Source: Gammaproteobacteria bacterium (GTDB lineage: Bacteria > Pseudomonadota > Gammaproteobacteria > Steroidobacterales > GCA-2729495). From it: a stretch of DNA of 47,396 nt. The stretch lies in assembly GCA_024229935.1 (NCBI GenBank), contig JAAERX010000045.1, positions 1-47,396 of the forward strand, in the 5' to 3' direction. How positions within the stretch are numbered: position 1 is the first letter of the stretch; every line of letters starts with the position of its first letter. A program made the position numbers and the translations under genes. Below the pieces are notes generated by a model that ran no database searches, was not told the origin of the DNA, and saw only the letters and a program-made list of their open reading frames with translations. Positions 1 through 8,732 of the stretch are shown in pieces.

Positions 1-425
1 TAGTTTTTCAAGTATCTAGACAAAGCCAAGACTAAAATGAAGGATAGTGGGCGGGAACAGTACCTGACTATCTCTACATCCCTAATCACTGTACCTGCAT
101 CAGCGTGCTTGCTTGACTCGGCACTTGGATTGCTTGGGTGGCTGCATCGCATAAACGCAGCCTACTTTAGTTGCACGCTAATAATTGCAAAAGCCCCGCC
201 CTGTGTGGTTTTTTTCGTGCATCAGGTTACAGGTTTGGTGTAAACCCAACAATGAAAGGCCTCCAGAGCTTTCCAGATTGCTTAACTCAAGACTTATAAC
301 CTGTACCAGATAGCACCAGAATTACAGTAGAGTCTGCGTATAATCGCGTATACCCGGTAGGGATGTCCTGCGACATCCTTCTATTTCAAGGTGCTATATA
401 CATGGCAGCAGGATAAGGAAAACAG
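1..425. other. Intergenic leader region upstream of the RIC gene
   Basis: No convincing gene is visible in this stretch. A 68-codon open frame (37-243) has no recognisable domain and no good ribosome site, so it is not called. A TATAAT hexamer at 339-344 is a plausible -10 box, but no good -35 box lies 16-18 bp upstream. That pattern would fit an activator-dependent or stress promoter for the following gene. The upstream neighbour of this region lies outside the window. Confidence 0.5.
359..380. repeat. Inverted repeat (hairpin or operator) before the RIC gene
   Basis: GGATGTC (361-367) and GACATCC (372-378) form a perfect 7-bp inverted repeat with a 4-nt spacer. It can be extended by a G-T and an A-T pair. 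It lies between the TATAAT at 339 and the start codon at 426, so it would be in the 5' untranslated RNA or act as an operator. It does not resemble the NsrR consensus that often controls RIC genes. Its function is unknown. Confidence 0.45.
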
Positions 426-1175
426 ATGTTTGAACTAAGCTCAGAAACCAGGGTCTCTGAATTACAGGCCGAAAGTCAGGCCATGATGAAAACACTTAAG
501 AAGACCGGCATTTTTCGTGATGGTGATGACCCAAACGTGACTATTGCTGAATTGTGTTACAGCTTTGGCCTACATCCAAAAATCTTGTTGATGCCACTTG
601 CTCGTGCTCTGGCAACCGAAGCACCAACAGATATCGACGTCAGTGAACTGAATGGCATGACACTGACACAGATTGTCGAGAACATTGAAAGTAAACACCA
701 TGCTTATCTGCGTGAAATGATGCCTGTATCCCTTGAACTGCTTAACCGGGTACTCAATGCACATGGTGCCAATGACCCACGTCTGGCTGAACTCCATGAA
801 TTATTCAGGAACATGACTGAAGAACTCGAAAACCATATGCTCCATGAGGAAGAAGCCCTGTTTCCAATGTGCCGTGACATGGAGATTGACGGCAAAATCA
901 CTCCCACCCGTTGCGGAGAAGCCGTTGGCGGCCCTATCGCATGCATGGAAAATGATCACGACCGTGCGCGCGAACAGCTTGCACAGCTGTCTACACTAAC
1001 TGATAACTTTGCCGTACCAAATTACGCCTGCATGACTTATCGCAATATGATTGAACAACTTAAACTGTTTAATCAGGACATGGTTGTACACATACACAAG
1101 GAAAACGAAGTTTTATTTCCAGGCGCAGTCAAAAAACAGACCGCTCTGCGTAAAGGCCTGCTGAAAAAAGCCTGA
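426..1175 (+). CDS. RIC/YtfE-like di-iron hemerythrin-fold iron-sulfur cluster repair protein
   Basis: Predicted cytosolic di-iron protein of the YtfE/ScdA (RIC) family, whose members help restore Fe-S clusters after nitrosative or oxidative damage. The ligand pattern is visible: His91/His92 in HHAYLRE, His137-x3-Glu141 in the HMLHEEEALFP motif, His178 in NDHDRA, and His222-x3-Glu226 in HIHKENEVLFP. These match the two His-x3-Glu motifs and extra histidines of YtfE. The first 85 residues form a helical domain where RIC proteins carry the ScdA_N domain. It does not show the usual Cys-containing ScdA_N motif clearly, so the N-terminus is divergent. The start is supported by AGGAAAA upstream. 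It appears monocistronic, with a potential hairpin in its leader. The family is confident; the exact substrate is not. Confidence 0.85.
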   Translation: MFELSSETRVSELQAESQAMMKTLKKTGIFRDGDDPNVTIAELCYSFGLHPKILLMPLARALATEAPTDIDVSELNGMTLTQIVENIESKHHAYLREMMPVSLELLNRVLNAHGANDPRLAELHELFRNMTEELENHMLHEEEALFPMCRDMEIDGKITPTRCGEAVGGPIACMENDHDRAREQLAQLSTLTDNFAVPNYACMTYRNMIEQLKLFNQDMVVHIHKENEVLFPGAVKKQTALRKGLLKKA

Positions 1176-1235
1176 TGCAAAAAAAGCGGCACTAGACTAA
1201 TCTAGGCAATTATTTGCCACAGGTTAGATAGTCCA

Positions 1236-1934
1236 ATGCCAACTGTTTTGATTACAGGCACAAATCGCGGCCTGGGTCTGGAATTCACCCGTCAGTACAT
1301 CGATCTCGGCTGGCATGTCATCGCCTTTACCCGCAAGCCACATACAGCAGAATTACAGGAATTAAACCAAGAGCAACTTCACATCTGTCAACTTGATGTT
1401 GTTGACCATGCTGCTATTGACAGGCTGGCGGAAGAACTTGCTGAAATTACTCTGGATGTACTCATCAACAATGCCGGCACCACTGGCCCCAAGGGTGCTC
1501 CAGAATGCATAGAATACAGCGGTGTTGATAATACTGATTACGATATCTGGCGAGAAGTATTTGAAATCAATGTACTTGGCGCCTTTAAGATAGCAACTGC
1601 ATTCCACCCTCATCTGGCCAAAGCCGAGCGTGGCGTGCTGGTCAATATGTCCAGTGACCTTGGCTCCATGACACAAAATACCATGGGGAACATGTATTCA
1701 TATCGCAGCAGCAAATCCGCCCTAAATATGCTGACTGCCGGCTTTGCCAATGACTGGAAAGACATTATTTCGGTCTCTATGGCACCAGGCTGGTGCCGTA
1801 CAGAACTGGGTGGTGCTGGTGCCGAAATTGACCCTGCAGAAAGCGTGACCGACCAGATAAAAAGCATTAGCAAACTAACTGCTGAACAGTCAGGCTGTTT
1901 TATCGACCGATTTGGCAAGCCAGTGGCATGGTAA
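1236..1934 (+). CDS. Short-chain dehydrogenase/reductase (SDR)
   Basis: Classical-type SDR of 232 residues, probably a cytosolic NAD(P)H-dependent carbonyl or alcohol oxidoreductase. Seen in the sequence: the nucleotide-binding motif TGTNRGLG (residues 7-14), NNAG (78-81), a catalytic-region Ser-Ser at 139-140, and YRSSK (Tyr156-x3-Lys160). The opening TGTNRGLGLEF resembles the C-factor/sniffer branch of the family. It is followed closely by an NTF2-like protein and an MDR-family reductase on the same strand, suggesting a small redox operon. The substrate cannot be deduced. Confidence 0.88.
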   Translation: MPTVLITGTNRGLGLEFTRQYIDLGWHVIAFTRKPHTAELQELNQEQLHICQLDVVDHAAIDRLAEELAEITLDVLINNAGTTGPKGAPECIEYSGVDNTDYDIWREVFEINVLGAFKIATAFHPHLAKAERGVLVNMSSDLGSMTQNTMGNMYSYRSSKSALNMLTAGFANDWKDIISVSMAPGWCRTELGGAGAEIDPAESVTDQIKSISKLTAEQSGCFIDRFGKPVAW

Positions 1935-1969
1935 TCATATAAGCTGATTACTAAAAAATGGGGATATAT

Positions 1970-2653
1970 ATGATCAAGCATCTCAGAAACAAACCTGCGC
2001 TGATATTTGCCCTGATGCTGCTGCCGATAAGCGTGCTGGCAGACTATCATTACACTACTGAAGCAAATGTAGTAACAAATTCTGACGAGCAATTAGCAGC
2101 TGAAATTACCGCCTTTCTTGCCGATTATGAGCAGGCCTATAACAATCAGGATTACAAAACCGTTAAGAGCATGTGGCATGATGACGGCAACCCGATTTAC
2201 ATGGCTGAAGAAGTCCCTTTTCCGTTATACGGTCAGGATCGTATTAATAACTACTTTAATCCCCGGCCAGGCAAACGCATTCTTGATGGCATCGATAACA
2301 AATACAGCAAAGTACGTGCCAAATACCTGACACCCGAGATTGCCGTTGCCACCTACAGGCTCGACTATGACATCAAGTTAACTGGCATGGTTGCCATGCA
2401 TGGCTGGGATCGTGTCATGGCTGTATTTATCAAAACAAATGCTGGCTGGAAGCTGACAGCCTACACTGAAGCACCTATGGGGCCGGCCACAATGGTACGA
2501 AAGATGATGAAAGCAACTCCTGCTGTAACTGAGGAAGAAAAAGCTGACTATGCGACTACGCGCCGCACCATTAAATCACTGGCAGAAAGCTCCGTAAGCC
2601 CGGAATTTGACGAGTTTCTGGAAGCACGCAAAGATCTTGCACCAACGCACTAA
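1970..2653 (+). CDS. Exported NTF2/SnoaL-like protein
   Basis: Secreted or periplasmic protein with an N-terminal signal peptide (basic start, hydrophobic stretch, likely cleavage after SVLA, before Asp-Tyr-His). A cone-shaped NTF2/SnoaL-like domain follows: a helical AFLADYEQAYNNQDY segment, then alternating strands ending in WDRVMAVFIK and GWKLTAYTEA. Such domains may bind small ligands or catalyse isomerisation or hydrolysis, and nothing here fixes the role. An upstream in-frame ATG exists at 1958. The ATG at 1970 is preferred because GGGGA lies a few bases before it and the signal peptide then begins MIKHLRNK. The stop codon abuts the next start, so the two genes are translationally coupled. 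Confidence 0.7.
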   Translation: MIKHLRNKPALIFALMLLPISVLADYHYTTEANVVTNSDEQLAAEITAFLADYEQAYNNQDYKTVKSMWHDDGNPIYMAEEVPFPLYGQDRINNYFNPRPGKRILDGIDNKYSKVRAKYLTPEIAVATYRLDYDIKLTGMVAMHGWDRVMAVFIKTNAGWKLTAYTEAPMGPATMVRKMMKATPAVTEEEKADYATTRRTIKSLAESSVSPEFDEFLEARKDLAPTH

Positions 2654-3691
2654 ATGCCAGACAGCAATCGTCAATGGCGTGTTGCCGACTACCCAGGCCC
2701 TGATCAACCAATCAGTAAAGCCCACTTTGCCTGGGTATCTGAAGAAGTACCTGAACCTGCTGAGGGTGAGTTTCTGGTTCAAACAGCTTATCTCACACCT
2801 ATACCTGCACAAAGGGGTTACCTTGATAACAAGCAATCAATGTTTCTGGGCGAGTCACTTCCACTCGGCGCAGTTATGCGCGGCCGGGGCATAGGGAAAA
2901 TTATTGAATCAAAGCACCCAGACTATAGCCCGGGTGAAATATTTGTAGGATCTCTGGGCTGGCAGGATTTTTCAATTCAACGCCCGCTAGGCAACGATTT
3001 TATTTTCAGCACCCGCAAAATAACCAAACCACACGCACCACTCTCTCTGCATATGGGCATCCTCGGGCAAGCAGGTGGTACTGGCTACTTTGGCCTGCTT
3101 GAAGGTGGGCAGATTAAAGCGGGTGATAATGTACTCATTTCAGCAGCTGCTGGCGGAGTTGGTTCAGTAGCTGGACAAATCGCCCGAATCAAAGGCGCAC
3201 AAAAAGTCATTGGCATTACCAGCACAGACAAAAAATGTGCCTGGCTGTGTAATGAACTTGGTTATACCGCGGCTATCAATTATAAAACTGAAAACCTGGA
3301 TAAAAAACTAGCTGAATACTTTCCTGAAGGTATAGATTTATTCCTTGATAGCGTAGGTGGAAACATACTTAATACTGCCCTGAAATATCTCGCCATGCAC
3401 GCTCGAGTGGCCATTGGTGGCTATATCTCCACTCAATATTCTTCTGCAAGCAGTATTGGGCCTGGCAACTATTACAATTTATTATTTAAACGTGCCCGTA
3501 TGCAGGGATTCGTTTACTTTGATTACTGGGATCGTTACGACGAAGCAGAACAGGTATTAAGCAAATGGTATGACGAAGGCCAGCTGATTAACACCGAATA
3601 CCTAATCGAAGGACTGGAAAACATGCCTACAGCACTTGCGGGTTTATTTACAGGCAGGAACCGGGGCATTACGGTCTGCAAAGTTAACTAA
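2654..3691 (+). CDS. MDR-superfamily NADP-dependent oxidoreductase (CurA/PTGR-like)
   Basis: Zinc-independent medium-chain reductase of 345 residues, similar in layout to the leukotriene B4 dehydrogenase / CurA / prostaglandin reductase group, which reduces alpha,beta-unsaturated carbonyls with NADPH. Visible features are the Rossmann signature AAAGGVG (164-170), the IDLFLDSVGG segment, and RVAIGGYIS near the C-terminal part. The structural and catalytic zinc cysteine clusters of alcohol dehydrogenases are absent. The start codon immediately follows the stop of the NTF2-like gene, so it is the last gene of an SDR / NTF2 / MDR operon. A bidirectional terminator follows. Confidence 0.85.
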   Translation: MPDSNRQWRVADYPGPDQPISKAHFAWVSEEVPEPAEGEFLVQTAYLTPIPAQRGYLDNKQSMFLGESLPLGAVMRGRGIGKIIESKHPDYSPGEIFVGSLGWQDFSIQRPLGNDFIFSTRKITKPHAPLSLHMGILGQAGGTGYFGLLEGGQIKAGDNVLISAAAGGVGSVAGQIARIKGAQKVIGITSTDKKCAWLCNELGYTAAINYKTENLDKKLAEYFPEGIDLFLDSVGGNILNTALKYLAMHARVAIGGYISTQYSSASSIGPGNYYNLLFKRARMQGFVYFDYWDRYDEAEQVLSKWYDEGQLINTEYLIEGLENMPTALAGLFTGRNRGITVCKVN

Positions 3692-3737
3692 CCAGTATCA
3701 GAAACCAAAAATTTTGGGTGATTTAAGCCTGATCTCC

Positions 3738-3767
3738 AAAAAGCCCAGAATTTGATCTGGGCTTTTT
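3738..3767. terminator. Bidirectional intrinsic terminator
   Basis: AAAAAGCCCAGA (3738-3749), a 6-nt loop, then TCTGGGCTTTTT (3756-3767). The perfect GC-rich stem is flanked by A and T runs and lies between two convergent genes, so it can stop transcription from both sides. Confidence 0.9.
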
Positions 3768-3809
3768 GAATTTATCTAAGGAGCGTTAAATGCTGGGATC
3801 TGATGCCAG

Positions 3810-4562
3810 TTAACCACCATGCATCGTCGAATAAGTTGTCCTGACAGGCTCTTCAGCAGAGTAAATTATACCGCTGCGATTCATGATTCCAGAAAAAGCT
3901 GACAGGAATACACCTGCCCAGATCATAAATACCCACACACGTACCTTTGACAGGCTTTTACGCTGGGCCTCATTTTCTGCTTCTGTAGGCATCTCACCTG
4001 CTTTGCATTTCATCAACGTAGAAAAGAATGGCCCGATCTTGCCACGCACCATAATTCCGCAAAACACCAGGAAAGCAAACATAATTAATTTTCCGGCAAC
4101 CCACGGATACTCCGCAAGCTTATTTGTTTCCCAATGCATCCATACAGAAATCGGAATCCCAATAACGACAGCATAGCGAATAAACATGTCAAATTTAGCT
4201 ACCAGTGGGTATGCCTTACTGCCGTGCCAAAAATGCAGATAGGTTACACAAAAGAGCCATACCGGCCCCAGAAGCACAATGCCCACTTGTTGGTAAAGCG
4301 GATGAGGAATACCAATAAATTCGGTCAGGATACCGCCAACTGTTAGCATTAAGCTCATGCACATACGCGGGACCTGATCGAGATCCAGCATAATTTTTGC
4401 TGCTATCGCCCGTGCTTCAGGTGAAATATCCGAACGTACAACAAATTTGCTTGAGTAAAATACACCCAGATCACCACCGAGCCAGTATACGAATAACAGT
4501 ACGTGAATAATCACCACGATCTGGTGAACACCACCACCCTGAAATTGAATTAAAGTTTCCAC
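3810..4562 (-). CDS. Multi-pass inner-membrane protein of unknown function
   Basis: A 250-residue hydrophobic protein with about six predicted membrane segments, e.g. IVVIIHVLLFVYWLGGDLGVF near the N-terminus, VGIVLLGPVWLFCVTYLHFW, YAVVIGIPISVWMHW, LIMFAFLVFCGIMV and VWVFMIWAGVFLSAFSGI. Histidines in or beside membrane segments (HQIVVIIH, LHFWHG, WMHW) could bind haem, as in CopD or cytochrome-b-like proteins, but this is speculative. It lies downstream of the peroxiredoxin on the same strand, with 61 bp between them, and may be co-transcribed. No confident family name. Confidence 0.7.
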   Translation of the reverse strand: METLIQFQGGGVHQIVVIIHVLLFVYWLGGDLGVFYSSKFVVRSDISPEARAIAAKIMLDLDQVPRMCMSLMLTVGGILTEFIGIPHPLYQQVGIVLLGPVWLFCVTYLHFWHGSKAYPLVAKFDMFIRYAVVIGIPISVWMHWETNKLAEYPWVAGKLIMFAFLVFCGIMVRGKIGPFFSTLMKCKAGEMPTEAENEAQRKSLSKVRVWVFMIWAGVFLSAFSGIMNRSGIIYSAEEPVRTTYSTMHGG

Positions 4563-4623
4563 TGCCTTCTCCAGGGCATTAAGCCCAGATGTTTAAAGGG
4601 CATTTGCCCAAGTTTTATACCGG

Positions 4624-5109
4624 TTAACTAACCTGCTCAAGTGCGGTCTCTGCATTACTGACCACAAACTCTCCCGGACCTTCTATATTCAGATGAGTTA
4701 CGTAACCATCATCAACAACAATTGAAAAACGCTGGCCGCGTATACCCATACCAAAACTGCTAGCATCCAGATCAAGGCCCAGTGCCTTGGTATAGGCTGC
4801 ATTACCATCTGCCAGCATGGAAACAGTATCACCAACCCCCTGATCTTTACCCCATGCATCCATAACAAATACATCATTAACCGCCATACAGGCAATCGTA
4901 TCAACACCATGAGAAATCAATGCATCAGCATACTGCACATAACCGGGCAAATGCTTCATAGAACACGTCGGCGTAAATGCACCTGGCACCGAGAACAGCA
5001 CCACCTTTCTGCCACCAAATAACTCTTCTGTAGTTACGCTGCCTGGCCCATCATCTAACATTACAGTAAAACTACCGGCTGGCATTTTATCGCCGACACT
5101 AATTCTCAT
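4624..5109 (-). CDS. Peroxiredoxin, Prx5-type
   Basis: Thiol peroxidase of 161 residues that reduces hydrogen peroxide or organic peroxides in the cytosol. The peroxidatic motif PGAFTPTCS is present with Cys49 as the peroxidatic residue, followed by the Prx5-type MKHLPGYV. A second cysteine (Cys74, DTIACMAVND) could act in resolution or simply be structural. The length is normal for the Prx5/AhpC-TSA subgroup and no glutaredoxin domain is fused. Its neighbours are a membrane protein downstream and a TRAP operon upstream, all on the minus strand. Confidence 0.9.
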   Translation of the reverse strand: MRISVGDKMPAGSFTVMLDDGPGSVTTEELFGGRKVVLFSVPGAFTPTCSMKHLPGYVQYADALISHGVDTIACMAVNDVFVMDAWGKDQGVGDTVSMLADGNAAYTKALGLDLDASSFGMGIRGQRFSIVVDDGYVTHLNIEGPGEFVVSNAETALEQVS

Positions 5110-5222
5110 GATGAGCTCCTAAAAAAGTTATCACTACAAATATATTATTCTGGGTATTACGTTGAGAATACTTTATTGACCGACTGATTTTAACCCTAGC
5201 GCATACACTCATGGGAGCCCTG

Positions 5223-6482
5223 TCATCCTACAAACAACAGTGAAATACCAGGTATGAACGCGATAAGCATCAAACACACCAACATGATAATGACAAATGG
5301 CAGCACAGCTCGGCAAATTGTCCAGAAATCCTCATTAAAAACACCCATAGCCACAATCAGGTTCAGCCCCAGTGGTGGTGTTAGGTAGCCAATCTCAAGG
5401 TTTACCACCATCATGATGCCAAAATGCAACGGGCTGATGCCCTGCTCTGCTACGAGCGGCACAAGCATCGGCGCAAGCACAAGAATGGCTGAACCAATAT
5501 CCATAAGACAGCCAATCAGCAACAAGAATAAATTAGTGCCGATCAGCATCATGCCAGGGTTGCTGATTCTTTCACTCAGCCAGCTAACCATCTGCTCCGG
5601 CACCTGCTGATAAGTCAGAAACATATTCAGGCTGAATGCCAGCATAAGCACAGGAAATAAAGCACCCAGTAAACGACTGGTTTGTACCGTAACCTCTGCC
5701 AGGTCACCCAGATCCAGTTCCTTATAAATGAACATCTCAACCAGTAAAGCATATACAACCGCTACAGCCGCCGATTCAGTGGGCGTAAAAATACCGCTGT
5801 AGATGCCACCAAGAATAATTACAGGCATGAGCAATGCCCAGAGACCATCAGCCAGGGAAACTAAAATCTCCCGTGCAGACCCTGTGCGACGCTCAGCATC
5901 CCAACACGACCACATAGCATAAACAACCATAGCGGCTGTCAACAGCAAACCAGGGCCAATACCTGCCATAAACAGGTCCGCAATATTGCTATGGGTCATC
6001 ACGCCATAAAGAATCAGCGGAATACTGGGTGGGATAATGACACCAAGAGTGCCGGCTGCACATAAGGCACCCAGTGAAAACTGTTTGGAATAGCCTGCCT
6101 CAAGTAAAGCCGGATACATGACAGCACCGACAGCAACCAGCGTTACTGTACCTGAACCGGTAACAGCAGCAAAAACTGCACATGACAATACAGCTGCAAT
6201 TGCCAGGCCACCGGGTATAGATACTGTCAGTGCACGCATAAAGCGAATCAGACGGTTGGCTATCCCGCCACGGGCCATGACATTACCGGCAAGTATGTAC
6301 AATGGAATCGATAGCAAAATTTCTTTATTTAAAGCACTCCATGCATCCAGAATAATCCCGTCTAATGATTCACCTGCAAACATAACGTAGGCAAAGGCAG
6401 TTACACAGCCAAGAATTACAAACAGGTTCTGCCGCAGTAATAGCAACACAAGCACTAATACAACTAACACCAGGACGGTCAT
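5223..6482 (-). CDS. TRAP transporter large permease (DctM family)
   Basis: Large membrane subunit of a tripartite ATP-independent periplasmic transporter, 419 residues with about twelve membrane helices. It uses the Na+/H+ gradient to import an organic acid delivered by a periplasmic binding protein. The DctM signature region GTLGVIIPPSIPLILYG and the later GYLTPPLGLNL segment are clear. Its ATG overlaps the stop of the small permease gene by 4 bp, so translation is coupled. No DctP binding-protein gene occurs nearby. The substrate is unknown. Confidence 0.92.
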   Translation of the reverse strand: MTVLVLVVLVLVLLLLRQNLFVILGCVTAFAYVMFAGESLDGIILDAWSALNKEILLSIPLYILAGNVMARGGIANRLIRFMRALTVSIPGGLAIAAVLSCAVFAAVTGSGTVTLVAVGAVMYPALLEAGYSKQFSLGALCAAGTLGVIIPPSIPLILYGVMTHSNIADLFMAGIGPGLLLTAAMVVYAMWSCWDAERRTGSAREILVSLADGLWALLMPVIILGGIYSGIFTPTESAAVAVVYALLVEMFIYKELDLGDLAEVTVQTSRLLGALFPVLMLAFSLNMFLTYQQVPEQMVSWLSERISNPGMMLIGTNLFLLLIGCLMDIGSAILVLAPMLVPLVAEQGISPLHFGIMMVVNLEIGYLTPPLGLNLIVAMGVFNEDFWTICRAVLPFVIIMLVCLMLIAFIPGISLLFVG

Positions 6483-7045
6483 GCCTGCGACTCACCAGAC
6501 TGTTGCTCAGTAACAGCAGTTGTCATCGCATTACCATCTGCAGGTCTAAGCTCAGGGAAGAACGCATAGAGCAGATGCCTTAAAAAAGCAGTAGCAAATG
6601 CAAGCGGTAGAAATGCCTGAACAGGCCAGATTGGTAAATACAGGTCAACAGACACTTCACCAAGTTGCCAGGTCGTAAAAACAACCCGTACTGCAAGCAA
6701 GCCTATCGCACCACAGAATAAGGCCATACACAGATGCTGCAGCCTGCACAGCAACGGTTCCCAGCTGGCGGGCAACCAACTGTCTGTAAACCGGGGACGT
6801 AAATGCACACCCTCAGACGAAGCCAGACCAAACCCAGCCATAACAATCAACACATTGGCCCACAAACCCAATCGGGATGCCCAGTAAAGTCCTGCACCCG
6901 TTATTTCCCGGCTGACAACATCTGCAAAGACCACGGTAACCAACAGCAGAAATGCCGCTATAACCAGGTATTTTTCCAGCCGCTGCAGCCCATTAAGAAC
7001 TCTGACTGGCCAGAAAGATGAGGACGACATGGCGTGCTCAGGCAT
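6479..7045 (-). CDS. TRAP transporter small permease (DctQ family)
   Basis: Small four-helix membrane subunit partnering DctM. Features are a first helix near LVIAAFLLLVTVVFADVVSRE, the DctQ-like ADVVSREITGAGLYWASRLGLWANV segment, and two C-terminal helices. The frame is open to an ATG at 7066. The ATG at 7045 is preferred because ATGCCTGA overlaps the MFS stop codon by 8 bp, a usual coupling geometry. A third ATG at 7030 is possible. Order in the operon: MFS, DctQ, DctM. Confidence 0.85.
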   Translation of the reverse strand: MPEHAMSSSSFWPVRVLNGLQRLEKYLVIAAFLLLVTVVFADVVSREITGAGLYWASRLGLWANVLIVMAGFGLASSEGVHLRPRFTDSWLPASWEPLLCRLQHLCMALFCGAIGLLAVRVVFTTWQLGEVSVDLYLPIWPVQAFLPLAFATAFLRHLLYAFFPELRPADGNAMTTAVTEQQSGESQA

Positions 7046-8321
7046 GGTTACCCGAGTGGGTATCAAGCAACTCTATACGCGGTATAAAAATATTGATAAG
7101 TACAGCAGACGCAATATGCATGCAGGCTACCGCGACAAACAGCGGCGCCCAGGAATAATGATCAATAGTCCAACCTGCCACCACCGAAAATACTCCCCCG
7201 GCAAGACTGCCAACAGCCCCGTACATACCCCAGATAGTACCGACATCTCGGGGTGGAAACAGATCGGCAGGTAAAGTAAACATGCTGGACGCCTTAAACT
7301 GAATTGCAAACATGGCAATTGCAATAAGTGTCAAAGCTACTGCAGCAGATTCAGTGGTAGCCGCCGGCATGGCAACCAGCACCAGCACCGCACCTATCCA
7401 AATCACCAGTTTGCGAGATTTATTAAGGCTTAACCCTTTGTCTATCAGTTTCTTACCTAGGTAGCCTCCTGCAATGCCTCCTACATCCAGAGCCAAAAAA
7501 GGCATCCATGCAAACAGCGCTATTGCCTTGAGATCAAAGCCCCGCTCCTGACTCAGGTACAGCGGCAACCAGAATACGAAGAAATAGAATGCTCCATCCG
7601 ACACGAAGCGACTGATCATTAATCCCCAGACTTCCCGGTAGCGCAATGCCCAGTACCAGGGTCGCTTAACGGGTGCGGTAATAATCTCACGACCCACTTC
7701 AATCAATTCGCGCTCAGCCTGAGGCAAATGCGGATGGTCAGCAGGTAAATAGAACCAGCGCTGCCAGAGAATCAGCCACAGAAAACCAACCACTCCAGAA
7801 ATCAGAAAAGCAGCCTGCCAACCCCAATAGAGAATAATAATGGCTATAAATGGCGGCGCGATAATACCGCCCAACCCTGGCCCCATAGTAAAAATCCCCA
7901 CAGCCAGACTGCGCTCTGAGTCAGGAAACCATTCAGCAATGGCCTTGGTTGCTGCCGGAAAATTGGCAGCCTCAGTTAACCCCAGTAACACCCGAAAGCT
8001 CAGGAAGCTGGCAAACCCCCGCCCAAACACATGCAGCATGCCCACAATGCTCCAGGCTATGACAGCCAGCGAGAAGGCCCGTTTGGAACCCAGCCGATCT
8101 ATCAACGGCCCACAGACAAGCTGTCCAAAGCCGTAAGCAACTAAAAAACCAAAGTTTATCCAGCCGTACTGGCTGGCTGAAATAGAAAACTCTTCCATTA
8201 AAAAGGGGGCAGCCACAGTCAGCGCCTGCCGATCTATATAGTTAATGGTGGTAATAAGGCACAGCAGAATAGCTATGCGCCAGCGGTAAGCCAGCCAGGG
8301 TGTTTCAGTCAAACTACTCAT
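7038..8321 (-). CDS. MFS transporter, anion:cation symporter (ACS)-like
   Basis: Major facilitator of 427 residues with twelve predicted helices. The segment INYIDRQALTVAAPFL is typical of the hexuronate/glucarate/sugar-acid (ExuT/GudP) symporters, and the loop GPLIDRLGSKR between helices 2 and 3 carries the MFS motif A variant. It likely imports an organic acid anion with protons. It is the first gene of an operon with the TRAP permeases, which is unusual because two unrelated transporter types are paired. A perfect palindrome lies about 42 bp upstream and is a good operator candidate. Confidence 0.9.
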   Translation of the reverse strand: MSSLTETPWLAYRWRIAILLCLITTINYIDRQALTVAAPFLMEEFSISASQYGWINFGFLVAYGFGQLVCGPLIDRLGSKRAFSLAVIAWSIVGMLHVFGRGFASFLSFRVLLGLTEAANFPAATKAIAEWFPDSERSLAVGIFTMGPGLGGIIAPPFIAIIILYWGWQAAFLISGVVGFLWLILWQRWFYLPADHPHLPQAERELIEVGREIITAPVKRPWYWALRYREVWGLMISRFVSDGAFYFFVFWLPLYLSQERGFDLKAIALFAWMPFLALDVGGIAGGYLGKKLIDKGLSLNKSRKLVIWIGAVLVLVAMPAATTESAAVALTLIAIAMFAIQFKASSMFTLPADLFPPRDVGTIWGMYGAVGSLAGGVFSVVAGWTIDHYSWAPLFVAVACMHIASAVLINIFIPRIELLDTHSGNHA

Positions 8322-8732
8322 CCATATTGCCCCACGTGTTTATCATTAGCGTGTATTCTCCACCGGTGTCTGTATTGCCATACAGACACCGGGCTATGGC
8401 CACCAGGATCTTCAGCGATGATGAAGCACATGATGCACCAGCCCCTGACGACAAACACCCCATGAATACCCCTGAAATTATCCCAGATTCACCAGGTAAT
8501 CGCTTATAGAGTTTGCGGATAATCCCACTTGCGGTACCACACCCAGTTTACCTACCATTACTAACTGCAGTCATGAAGCCAGCAATGGCATGACACAGTT
8601 ATAATAAAACGACTCCTGCCTGATACTACCGACCAAAAAATATGGTGAGCCGGTATTATCGGGTTATCAATACAGGTAACCGGCCCTAGACAATGCCAAC
8701 TGGAACTATCCAGATTAGTTAAGGAAATTTAT
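8322..8732. other. Divergent intergenic region between MFS/TRAP operon and aldehyde dehydrogenase
   Basis: This 411-bp region must hold the promoters of both divergent transcription units. It contains a strong palindrome at 8363-8392 and a TATAAT at 8600-8605 on the plus strand, with no good -35 box. A 37-codon frame starting at ATG 8396 lacks a ribosome-binding site and is not called. A GCCGGT...ACCGGC pair with a long loop lies close to the aldehyde dehydrogenase start. No RNA gene was recognised. Confidence 0.45.
8363..8392. repeat. Perfect 13+13 bp palindrome, candidate operator of the MFS/TRAP operon
   Basis: CCGGTGTCTGTAT (8363-8375), a 4-bp spacer TGCC, and its exact complement ATACAGACACCGG (8380-8392). 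There is no T run after it in either direction, so a terminator is unlikely. It lies about 42 bp upstream of the MFS start, where a repressor site would sit. The cognate regulator is not evident; the only obvious DNA-binding regulator on this side of the window is the IclR-type gene near 15 kb. Confidence 0.6.

Noticed and set aside
186-220. Intrinsic terminator near the left end
   Set aside because: A T run follows a GC-rich stretch, but the two arms are not complementary.
37-243. 68-codon plus-strand ORF
   Set aside because: No ribosome site, no family resemblance, composition not protein-like; probably chance.
8396-8509. 37-codon ORF before the aldehyde dehydrogenase
   Set aside because: No ribosome site and overlaps the palindrome region; not supported as a gene.
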